From NCBI GenBank assembly GCA_021014325.1, contig CM037473.1, positions 1,998,501 to 2,062,500 of the forward strand: DNA of 64,000 nucleotides, given 5' to 3'. Positions 23,270-36,000 of the stretch are shown piece by piece. Numbering within the stretch: the stretch's first letter is position 1; every line of letters begins with the position of its first letter. The stretch is from Plazaster borealis (taxonomy: Eukaryota; Echinodermata; Asteroidea; Forcipulatida; Labidiasteridae). The notes under the pieces are model-generated. The model ran no database searches, was not told the DNA's origin, and saw only the letters and a program-made list of their open reading frames with translations. Position numbers and translations under genes: made by a program.

Positions 23270-24090
23270 AAAAGTATTAGACAGGAGTTTTGTCAGAAAC
23301 TGTAACAACACCCCCCATGAAGGTAAAGTTGAACAAATTCCCCCCCCCCAACCCTAAAAATTAAAAAACCCAACAACAACCAACAGGCCACATGTGTATT
23401 GAAGAATCTTTAATTTAAACAAGTGAAACACGCAATAATTACGTCAAAAAAATAAGCAATATACCCCTTTCTAATTATGGAGGTAAAACTGATAGACTAT
23501 GTTAATTCATCTGTCAGCAGCCGCTAATCTTAACTTTATTGGCACATTTTTGGGTGATTTGAGTTTTATAAGTGCCAACATTTTTGTTCGGTCTTCTTTG
23601 ATTCCAAGTTTATTGGCACCAGATGGGTCAAATAATCTAATAGTTTTTACTGAACTAAAAGCTTATTTGTTTTACGTTTATATTCTTAAGTTTAAAAATA
23701 TAATGCTGATAGAAAATTATACCGTTTGTATTCATGGACAAAACATCCTCTCAATTCTCATCAATTCCAAAGAAAATTATGTTTTAGAAATAATTGTTGG
23801 TACAGTGTATCCTAAAACAAACCTTGAATCTTCAAAGAATGTTTCTCACATTGTCTATGATTATTTATGAACCTTCAATACTGCTTAATGTGCACATAAT
23901 GCCTACATTTAAATGTACAGTGGACCCATGTTACTTCTCTTTTCGTGTTTATTTTTTATATGCAAAAAAGACAACCCATAGGTTTGCACTATTTATTTCA
24001 TGTTGCCCATCCAGGTCTGGCGTCCTATCTTCCGAAACAAACAAAGGTAACTGTCTTGTTAATTATGTCAAGCAGGCACCAGTTTAAAAA
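23270..24090. other. Divergent upstream region of the small membrane protein gene and NSRP1
   Basis: About 830 bases between the start codons. Probably holds the non-coding first exon of the minus-strand gene and the NSRP1 promoter. No TATA box is convincing. The plus-strand open frame at 23499-23870 has no recognisable features. Confidence 0.35.
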
Positions 24091-27000
24091 ATGGCGTCGA
24101 GTAGCGGAAAAGTGTAAGTCAAATGTCCATTTTAATTCAAAGTTTAACCGATTCTTGAATATCACATGTAATAGTTGAATACCTTTACCAATTCTTATGA
24201 AACTGAAGTTTCTTACCTACTAATTATGCGAAGTTATTTGTTTTCTTAAGTTTGTTTTTATAAACATTTTTAGTATCTACATACGTTTACGTTTACGTTT
24301 ACATGCAGTGCCGCAGTTTGGCAAAGGTTCACTAGAGGGCGGTATACGTAGTGAACATCTGCTGCTACTTACTAAAATCTCCATGCTAAAAATAAAATAC
24401 TAGCTGCTGTGAATGTTCGTTAAGATTTTGTGCTCTTTTATTTATTACAAGAACCAATTGTTTCCCAGAATATTTGCAGCTTGACCAAAATGAAGTTCTA
24501 TCTATAAGTATAGCAGAGCTCAAATATTTATTTTTGTTTTGTTCTGTTTTGTTAATTTTTAATTAATTTATTTATTTGTTGGGTTGGGTGGGAGGAATCC
24601 CAGTTCACAATTTTTACTGACTGGAATATAACTTTTTTTTTCACAAGACCAGAATCTAAATGGTAAAGAACTATCTGCACAGTTTAACATTTATACTATT
24701 TGTATTTGAACAAGAGAGAATCCCAATTGTTCAATTGTTATGTATACTTCACTATTCAACACTAACAGAATTGAAGGGTATTTATCAGACTTAATTAAAG
24801 CTCCATGCTACAGTCAACATTTTTGGTATTTTTTTTCCTTCTACTAAAAAAGTACTAGTGTCTTTAGTGAGGTATTAATATTCAAATACCACACACACGA
24901 CTGCTAGATTTTTCTGGGCACAAGTTTACTGGCCCGACAATAAAATTCCTGGCCTCAGCTCGGGCTAGCGGTCCAGTGTTAATTTCGAGTCATGATATAA
25001 ATATTTTAAAAAGAATTGTCACCTTGTTAGTCATAAACAGTGATTTATGAGAATCTTTGCAGGAGATTTGGGCATGATTATACATTCATGATAATTTTTT
25101 CACTGTAATTTTTCACTGTTATTAGGTATGGGTTGATAACTCGTCAACCTAAGAAGACATCAATTCTATTGCCCAAGTTGTCTGCATTTGGAGATTCCAG
25201 TGATGAGGTAAAAATAACAAATGTTTTTGTTGTGTTTTTTTAATCTGTGGTTTCAACTCGATTAGGTTTTGTGTTAAAATGTATCTCTAGACGTGTGATG
25301 TAGTAAAGATCATGTTAATAATAATAATAAACCGTACTTGTATAGCGCATATCACTGCAAAGTCCCTATGCACTTTATAGGAATAAAGAAAACAACAAGA
25401 TACAATTAAAATACCAACGGAAGAACAAATTACTGATAGACGTTGAATAGATGTGTCTTAAGGCGAGTTTTGAATTACTCAACTGTGACTGCTTCCTTAA
25501 CAAACTCAGGTATGCCATTCCACAATTCAGCTGCAGCTACTTGGAATGACCGAGCTCCGTATGATTTTGTAACAGGAGTGGAAGTGACAAGAAGGGACTT
25601 TAATTTGGAACTTAAATTTCTAGAAGGAATATATTTGTGAACTAGGTACTGGAGATAAACAGGGCTGTACCTTGTAAACAATGAAAAGTAAGGAGGAGAA
25701 TTTTAAACTTAATTCTAAGTTGCATTTTTACACGTAATTTGTACTTCGAGGCAACCAAGTTTACTACGCAAAAAGGAACACTTAGGAGGCACTTCACTTA
25801 GCACATTTTTTCTATTAGCGTCTTACTAAACTATCCTAGCCTTACTATTTACTATGTAAGTTTAATGCAAAATTTTTCTCTGTGACATTCCATGTTTACA
25901 GAAGAGCAATAGAGCCTGGACTTCCTGCAGGCACGATTTGTACACAACAGGAACCCAATGGAAAACAATCTTAAAATCTTACATTTTATGGAGATTGCAT
26001 TGTCTGATTTATATCAACTTTCGATATGAAGGAAGGGGGCACTTCTCTAAACTTGTTCAGCAGTTATTTCTATAACTCTTGAATTGATGTGGAAATCATT
26101 ACACAAAATATAAAATTTCCCACATGACCAGGGTAGTACCTCGCCTGCCAGGAAATGACCTGGAAGGTCACTCTTTTTTTAAGTAAGGTCGTATCCGAAT
26201 TGGCGGCTACAGCTACAGCTACGACTGTTGCTAAGTGTGTTGCTAAGGATGTCCTATACTTCAACGCATGATGACGCAGAAATCTAGCCGTAGCCGTAGC
26301 TGTAGCTGCTAATTCGGACACTACCTAAGGTTACACGGTCTATTGAAAATGGTGAATCTATTTGCTAACTTACACTTAAAGTGTTGTACCAACCGTATGT
26401 ATAATACAAAGCTTTTTTTTCTTCAGATAATTTTTTAAAAGTGTGAAATATGATGCAAAGTAAAATAATATTCAAGTTTTTTTTCTGCTTGTAGGAATCA
26501 GCACATTCTGCAGTAAACCAGTCACTGCAATTTGAAGCTAAGAAACAACGAGTCAAGAAACAGGTTGGGAAATTTCTCTTTTTTGTTTTTATTGTGATAT
26601 AAAGGCAAGAAATGTTTGGAAACCTGGGTGAAAACACGTCCAGGAAATATCATTGTTAAAGTTTAAAATAATGTAAACACTTTTGTTGCATGTATTTTAA
26701 TGTTATGATTTTCTATTCTCTTTGAAATGTGAAAACACTCCAGGACTCAAATTTGGGGTGAAAAGGACGTAGGGCTTGTACCTCAAAACGATTACTGGAC
26801 CAGAATTTATTTTACATGACCAGAATTTAAATTTAGATTTTAAATTTAATTTGGACAAGCACCAAAAGCAGATTTATCTCATTTGTATTATGGGTAAGAA
26901 TTCTTCATACTCAACAGAATTGAAGGAGATTTATCAGACTGAAATGCAACAACCGAACAAAAACATGAGACCGTCAGTCTTGTCCGGTTGTGAGTTTACT

Positions 27001-30000
27001 GGCCCGATGCTAGAATCACTGGCCTCGGGCCTGCGGTCCAGTGTAAATTTTGAGCCTTGCACTGGACAAACTAAATTCCTAGAATCTTAATTTCAAAACG
27101 TTTGTATAATACACAAGTTCCTAACCAATAATAGTCTAATATTAAATGATAACTGCTGAGCTGTGATACCACATTTGTTTGAGCCTTCAAAGTAAATTTG
27201 TCATTTGTGCTTTTGGTTGTTTGAATCCCTGAAGATTGAACAATAACCTTGATGGTGCTATGGGCAATCTCATAGCAACTAAATTGTCAACCACAGGAGT
27301 AACAAATCTATTTTGATAAGATGAAATCGCACCTTTTCAATTCGTCAAAACCTTTTAGAAAATAGCAGATTACTGTAGTAAGTGAAGTAACCATGGAATA
27401 CTTTTTCTTCCTTAAACCCTCGTTTTGTGGCGTGTTGTGGCCAAGCAGTCAAGGCAACCGCACTCAATCTCTGGTGTTTCTGATCAGCAGAGTGTGGGTT
27501 CGATACACGGTCTTGACACCTGTGTCCTTAAGCAAGGCACATAACCATTATTGCTTCATCCTTCAGATGGGACATAAAGCCGTTGGTCCTGTGTGTTGTG
27601 CAATGCACATAAAAGAACCCAGTACACTTATCGTAAAAGAGAAGGGGTTTGCCCCCGGTGTTTCTGGCTGGTCTGGCAGCAATATGCGCCACCTCACCTT
27701 GAATAACTTACAAGGTAGAATTACAAGGTAGACCTATTGTATTATGGTCTCATAAAATCATTCTTAACAAGCTCCACCAAATTTGATATTTCGGTGCCAG
27801 GAGTGTCATTTATAACAGACATAGCGCATTATAAAAGTCCAAGATTATTATTATTATTATTATAGACACAACTGGAGATTCAACGAGCATTAGAAGAAGA
27901 CCCCACAGTGTATGAATATGACAGTATTTATGACTCCATGGAGGAGAAAAAACAGCAGAAGGTTCTTGCCAAGAAGGCGGCTAAAGACAACAAGGTACGA
28001 TTCCATTATCTGGTTTGAATATTTCCCCTCGTTCTAACAGGTTATCAGATAGCTTTGTTTTGATAATCTTTATGAAAATAGTGATGTTTGATTTTAACTA
28101 AACCAACAATGACCCTTGTTTACTAATGAAACCATGTTGTGCTATTAGGACTTAAAGGCAGGGTGTAGTTTTGGTAATTACTCCACAAGTTAATGACCAT
28201 TAAAACTTACTTGGTAAAGAGCACTGGAGAGCTGTTGATATTATAACAAATTGTTAGAAACGACCCCCTTTGAAGTAGTGTAGTCTTGGAGAAAGAGTTA
28301 ATTTTTCACCCTAAAATTGAATCTGAGAAAGGCTTCAGTCTCAGGCATCTGATTCTAAAAATTCTATGCAACAAGGTTGTTTTTTCTTTCATTATTTTCT
28401 TGCAACTTTGTTGGCGAATCGAGCCCAAATTTTCACAGGTTTGTTATTTTATGCACATGTTGGGATACACCAAGTGAGGGTACTGGTCTTTGACAATTAC
28501 CAAATGGTATCTCCTGCCTTTAATGGACCTGTTTTATACAGATCAATATCTGACTTAACACACTGTACATTAATCTCAACAGCTTCATGGATCAAGATCT
28601 AGTCTTGGTGCAAGACGTTCCTTGCGCATTTTCTGCCCATACAGCGATTCACCGATAGAGGTCGCTTTATAGTTTATGGGCCTACGGCCACAAAGCCGTA
28701 GTTCGTCAACAAAGTACTAGTTCGTTGTTGTGTACAGATTGCCCTCTGTCTATGAGTTGTGAAAGAGCCAAATTACTTTACAGTGGAACAGGACGTCTTG
28801 TAACAAGACTAATCCAGATCATATGGTGGGATAGGTATAGACAAGACGCCGATGGTCAAATAGTTGTATATAAAATCATTGAAATTTAATGATCTTCTTT
28901 GGGTGCTTTGTAAAGGTTTGAAATATGTTTTTTAAAGAATGGATGTTGTTAAGCTGTATCCAATATTGGTATTTTTTTCTTCCTTTTTACATGTTGTTTA
29001 TACTTTAAAGCGCTTTAGGCTTGCAAAAGGTGCTCCATAAATCCATTATTATTATTATTATTATTATTATTATCCATGACCCAATTTTATTAAGCATTAA
29101 AGCATGCAAATTTGCTTAGCACAGAAAAGCTTTGCTTAGCAGAAAGTGGTTACCAGCCAAAATGACATATAATGTACAATACCTGTGACTGATACTCTGC
29201 TTATATTTGCTTAGCAAATTAATTTGTTAGTGAGTTTTTCAACCAGCTTTATGAAATTGTGCCCTGGATCTTGACAAGTTTGCCTTAAGTAATGATATCA
29301 CTGGGTTAAGGATAGTGTGTAAATTAAAATGCACTTCAGAAGTATTATAGTATTTACTTTGCCTGAGTTGGGCTTTCATAAACTGTCCAGTGCTAGCTAG
29401 GTGCATTACAAACAGCAGATTTGTTAAAAAAGGTCCATACATGGTGTGTCGTGGCTGAGCGGTCAAGTGCACCACACTCAAGCTCTGGTGTTTCTGAGCA
29501 GCAGAGTGTGGGTTCGAGTCCTTGTCTTGACACTTGTGTCCTTAAGCAAGACACTTAGCCATTATTGCTCATCCTTCGGATGGGACGTTAAGCCGTATGG
29601 CCCATGTGTTGTGTAATGCACGTAAAAGAACCCAGATACACTTATTGTAAAAGAGAAGGGGTCTGCCCCAGTGTTTCTGGCAGTGGCTGCCGAGTGCACC
29701 ACAGCACCTTGTATAACCCTTATAAGGTGCTACATAAATGGGTTTCATAATTCATGAACTGCAAAACTTGTCTTAAAAAGTGTTTATTTTTGTTAAAGCG
29801 CCTTGAGCACGTTATTAGTGGACATGTGTGCTATATAAGACTCCAATATTGTGTTTCTGCAACGTATGGGCCGACAATTATTTACATGTACTGCCAAATG
29901 TACCTTCAGTTTCTGTAAATGAATTTGGGTGTATGATTTAATATAAGTTGCGACTGAAAAACTGTTTTGGATTTGAGTAGTTCATTGTCATGCCGATTTC

Positions 30001-33000
30001 ATGGGTGTGGCACTGCATAGGTCACACTCACAACCGTAACAGTTAGTTGCTGAACTGATTTGCTGTCCTGACTTTGTGGTTGCTCTCTTAGGAACAGACA
30101 CCGAAAGGAAAACGCGCCTCATGGACGCATGACAAGATCGAATTACTCTTGAAGATCTTGTTGGCTTCACATCCCAAGTACATCAAGGCCAAGTTCAATT
30201 TCAGAGTCATGGATTTCTACACCGAGATCGGGCAGATGCTCTCGTACTCTGGACTGATGGTGGAGAACCTGTTGAAGAATTTGGGCCGGGAGTACAGGGA
30301 TTTACTCCGACAAGTCGAGCTTGAAGAAGCTGTGGGGAATACGCCCCGTCCCAGACTGCGAGGTTCTGAAGCTGTCTTTACTTTATTTGGGGAGTTCACT
30401 CGTCTTTACTGCCTACTGCCTGATAGACGACCTCTGAATATTCCTCAAGATATTGCCTCATCATCCGTAACTAGAAGTGACTGTACGGACAATGAATTTA
30501 AGTATGATACTTCCGCAAATGATTACCAATCTGTAGAGACGGCATCTGCCACCCACAGTACGGTCTACCCCATGGAAATTCATCAACAAAGGTACCAGGA
30601 CCAACAGCCTGAGCAGACTGACTTTACAAACAATAGCATTTACCAACAGCCTACGCAGACCGACTTTACAACGAACAGCAACAGGTTAAATCCAACCCCA
30701 GTCATGCCAGTGGAGTTATCGGAGGGTAGCTTCGAGCCTGCAAGGACAAAAATTAAAGTCAACTCATCTAAAACAAATGTTGGGACTAGGGTGAAAGGGA
30801 GACAGCGATTCCGGTTTGCGCCACGGTCGGCCCGTGGATCAAACTCAAAAACAACTTGGGGTTCTGTCTCCATTGGGAAAAAAAGACGAATACCAGACCA
30901 GGGGAGAGGTTACCCCTCGGCCAAAAAACGTTGTCCTTGTGAAGAGAAGACGGCGAAGTTCCAGGAGCAGATCCTTCATGTATTGTCTGGAATCGGAGAA
31001 GAGCTCCAATTACTGAGACAAGGTTTCTTTGCTCTGTATGACATTAAGGAGAACACTAACACAGAGAGTCCCAGATACGATGAGAATTCTACCGAGGACC
31101 ATTACAATGAAGAGGATTGTGATATTATTGATGATCGGGATGTTGAAGGCCCCATTCCAAATGTTATTTTTCCAAATAATGGTCTGTAACTCTGTTGTGA
31201 ATAAAAACCTTGGAGATGTTGTATTGTGCAAAATTCCTTCCTTACTGAAATGAAAGAAGTCTGATGGCATTAGCATGAAATAGGGCCAAAGGTTGTTGTT
31301 ATGCTGTATGTGAACTGCACTTGTAGTTGTGGATATTGCAGAGTTCCGCCATGTTTTCTTTGCCATCTACATGTTCCTTTAGTGAGTTGTTTTTATAAGA
31401 GACTTCTTTGTAAAAGCTAAGGTTTGTGTATCGGGTTGTTCGTACTTTGTAATACAGAATCTACATGTAGACAAAACCATAGCTCAGACAACTGATTTGG
31501 TGATATGCATGGTAGATTGTTAAGTTTAGTCTGACTGTTGCCTTATGAAATAGAAGCTGTACTCACTTCATGTCCATGGCTAGAATTTTGGGGAAAATCT
31601 GCAAGAGCGCAGGGCTTGTAGCTCAGAATTTTTACCAGGGGGATTTACTGGACCAGAATTTGAAAAAAATTGTTTGAAAATTTCTTAAAAGAACTACACG
31701 GTTTAAGAAATGAACTACAAAGTTTAAATTAACATAAATTGTTTTTATTTCAACAAGCACTACGAAAAAATTTATCTCATTTGTCTTGTGTGTAAGAAAA
31801 CTTTGAAACTCAACATAATTAAAAGATATTTATTAGATTTAAAGTCAACAACTGAACATGTACAGTAAAATTGAAAAAGACCACTGGACTTGTCCAGCCG
31901 TGAGTTTACTGACCCAACGCTGAAATCATTGGCTTCAGGCCTTTCGGTCCTATTTAAATTTCAAGCCTTGCAATATACTGTATGTTCTATACAATGATCC
32001 ATCAAGGGGCCATTTTGTAAGTGGGCATGGGCAACAATGAATGCATAGTGGGCACACATACTGTCTCATTTCATGACACACAGCGCACTTACAATGCGCG
32101 TATATTGTCCACCAATTTTGGAGTCGAAATGTACGCAACGGACTTGACTCCCAAAATGGCGGAGATGGTAGATGCACCTTGTAGGGAGGTACGTTCCACG
32201 TCATGCATGGAGTCAATAGATACCAGTAGGACTCACTCATTGTGGTCCTTGCTGTGCATCATACATTTGTCATGGTATTATCAGCAGAGTGGGGACAGCA
32301 GAACAAAGGAATAGAAAGGAACAATGCTGTTCTCACATTGGAAGTCTTTGCATTTGTGTTAAAGGCACTGAACACGTTTGGTAATTGTCAAAGACCAGTG
32401 TTCTCACTTGGTGTATCCCAACATATGCATAAAATAACAAGCCTGTGAAAATTTGGGCTCAATTGGTCATCGAAGTTGCAAGAAAATGAAGAAAGAAAAA
32501 ACACCCTTGTACAAATTTGTGTGCTTTCATATAGGAATAAAAACTTCTTGCAAGAAGTTTTTATTATTTTAGTGAGAAGTTACGTCTTTCTCAAAAACTA
32601 CGTTACTTCAGAGGGAGTCGTTTTCCTACAATGTTTTATACTATCAACATCTCTCCGTTGCTTGTTGCAAGTCAGTTTTTATGTTAATATATATTTTTAG
32701 TAATTATCAAACGTGTACGATGCCTTTAAGTCAACCCTTTAGAGACCATTTATTTCTGTATAATCATCACCATACGCCCAGACATTGCTAGTCTTGTTGA
32801 TTTCTTGCCCCTTTATTTTCAGGAAAAAAGTCGGGAAAATTATTAAGAAATAAAAATACATAGTTTTGTTTGAGAATTGTATTTTCTATGTTAACATTGA
32901 AAACACTGGAAAATGTCAATTCGGTCCGATACCTTTTCTTTGACCCTCTTGTTTGAGCTGAAGTAAGTCAAATCTCGCAGCCGTTTGCAGCTGCTATGGG

Positions 33001-36000
33001 AATTTTGGTACAAGCTTCTTGCGGCTGCTATGGTCTCTAAAGGGTTAAAGGGACAATTGATTTCACATTGATGGAAATAAAAATTGGTTTATGTACATGT
33101 AGTGTGTACATTTCATAGTGTACATGTCAGCCATTGTCAGAACTGTTGTTTTCTTCTACTTCTGCGAGAATACGGTAGTTTCTTCAGCCAGTAAGATTTA
33201 AGTGGCTGATATACATTCTGGATTCAAGCTTGCAGGTTGAGTGGTTGCGTAACAAGCTTTTTTTTTAGTCTTGTGATGTTTCAGCTACGCTTAGAACCAT
33301 TGGGGGAAAACAAAACTGTCTTGACTGTGACTGGGGTCTGGGTTTTTATTTATTCAGATAATGTTCAAATCCTGATAAAGGAATACAATTAAACTTTTTT
33401 CTTCTTTTTATTAAAACCTTTTCCGCATTTAACTTAAAGAGAAAAGATGGAAATGTTTCTTGTTTTAGGTTTTAGGTTTAGTTTTTATCAAAATTCAGTT
33501 GTCATTTTACTTTACTCTTTCAATGTGTATTGTTTTTTAAATTAAATTATCTCTACCTTTTGTTTTTAGAAAATCCTCCCTGTAGCCAATATTTTTAAAA
33601 ATTTACCCCACCTAATTTGTAGCGATATTAAAAACAAACTCCTTTTATTGATTGTTTTATTTTACACGTATCACACATCCAACAGCTCAAGCGCCAATAA
33701 AAGTATGAATAAGAGACGATGAAGAAATGATCAGTTTTAGATCTGGAAGGAAAACCTAAATGGGAACCAAAGTCGCATTTAAAGCTTCAGTCTGCGGTGG
33801 GACTCGAACCAGGCTCCTCAACAGTTCTGATCATTTTTATCTACTTATTAACAACAAAGTCTAATATAGGTTTTCCTGGCCAATTTCAACAAAATGTCAT
33901 TCTTTTAACATCCGGCTCATTCAGTTTCGTTTGAAAATGAATGCTCAGTTGAATCAGCATTCAACAGTCAAAAGGAGTAATTCAATTTCACCAGTTTAGC
34001 ATTCACTGGTCAAATAAGATCATTCAAAATTAATAGGTTGCAAGATTCATTCAATTTTGTAAAAGCCAGCAGCAAGAGCTGGTCAACCATTCAATTTTAT
34101 CAAGTGTAAATAGGTAGTAGAAATTCAATTTATGAATGGTCAAAGTGTAGTCTTGAATGCCTATAAATGACATAGAATTACTGAATCAAATCTAAATGAG
34201 AAAAACGAAATCAGGTGCGCACGAAAACGAAATTGAATGCATCAATAGCTACAAAGAAACCCTAGTTTGAGTGGATAGGGGAAAATGCGTGAATATGATG
34301 CGTGTTAATTAAACTGAATGATTATTGGCCGGGAAAACCTATAATATTATTGTGAAATTATACTTTTTTATGACTGGACATGATTTTGGTTCAACACATC
34401 ACTTTAAAACAGCAACTTTTGGAAAAACTTATTTGTGAAGCTGCAGCTAATTTTAGCCTTTAGGAAAAGACTCGGCTAGGGTCGAAACATGAGGCCATTA
34501 CCACTTTTGCAATAATCGGGACAACTCAGATAGTAATGAAAATGCCAGTAATGTTGTTCTTTTTTAGTTTTTTAAAATCCGTTTAGTAAGCCATATTGTT
34601 AGGATTTTGATTTTGCTTGTATAATTGTATTAAAAAACACAGTCCTGAACTTCAGCCCTTTACAATGTCAGAGTATTATGTTTTTGGTGTTGTAACTCCA
34701 GCGAAATCATCATCATGTAATAAACATGTATTAGTAAAAAGTTGCAGAACTGTTAAATCAGCCTGAATTAAAGGTAGGGTCATAGATTGATTTTTGTCAA
34801 CGTAATACTGACTTATAGGCCAAAAGCACCCTTTTATAATGTGAGTTAGGGCGTGTGATAGCCAATAGAGACATTTGTGTTTTCTGTGTCTGGTGCAGAC
34901 AAATAATCGCAATCTTAGCCTAAAACAAGTCTTACTACCCTCCGATAGACCCCTTGCATAGGCTGACACCTCTGAGGTCAAACAATGGAAACTGGCAAGT
35001 GCGTATGCGCCTCACACAACTCTCAGCCAATGATAGGTCTTCCTTTGACCTCAGTGAGGGCGCTGTTCGGGCTTGTGATGTCATCATGCAAGGGGTCTAT
35101 TCTAGAGTGATGTCTTGACTGCTAGACCAGCGGCCCTGCCTGGGCCCAATTTCATAGAGCTGCTTAAGCACAAAAATTAGCTAAGCACAAAAATGTTTTG
35201 CTTACCAGAATAAGGTTACCAGCCAAAATACATGTGTGACGGGTATCCTACTTGTTTTTGCTTAGCAGAATGTTTTTAAGCAATATTTTCTGCTTATAAG
35301 CAGCTCTATGGGCCCAATTTCATAGAGCTGCTTAGGCAGAAAATATTGCTTAAACATTTTCTGCTGAGCAAAAATAAGCAGGATACCGGTCACAAATTGT
35401 ACATGTTGATGGTATTTTGGCTGGTAACCTTAGTCTGGTAAGCATAATTTTGTTGTGCTTTTGTGCTTGAGCATGTTAAGCAGCTCTATGAAATTGGGCC
35501 CTGGTGATAAGAGCCAGAATGAATCCATTATTACCAGTGGCTACCATAAATACTAAAAAGCAAAAAATAATATTATTTTTAAAATCCTGCAGCCCAAATA
35601 TATGGAGAATCTTCTGAAAGCAGCAGCTCAGAGGAAACGGGAACAAGAACGTCTTCAAGAGAAGAAGGTACAGAGAGAGCGAGAAGAAGAGGGCTTGGAG
35701 TTTGCTGATAAGGAGGCCTTTGTCACATCAGCTTATAAGAAGAAGATGGAGGAACTAGCTGAGGAGGAGGAAAGGGAACGACGGGAGGCAGAGATGGAAG
35801 GTATCTTAAACTTTTCCTATCTAGAGGGCGCTGTTCAAAAAGTGATCTCTATTCGTAAAAGATTGGAATTCTGAAGCTTGCATCATGGAGGAAAATTGTA
35901 GATTAGAGAAAATTCAAATTTTACATGAGTTAGCTATAGGTGACCCATCTGAGCGTGGGAACAAAGTTTACCCTCTGAACGTGGGAGCAAAGTTTACTCT

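Noticed and set aside
23499..23870. 124-codon plus-strand frame.
   Set aside because: It has AT-driven composition, no domain, no splice context and no similarity that I recognise.
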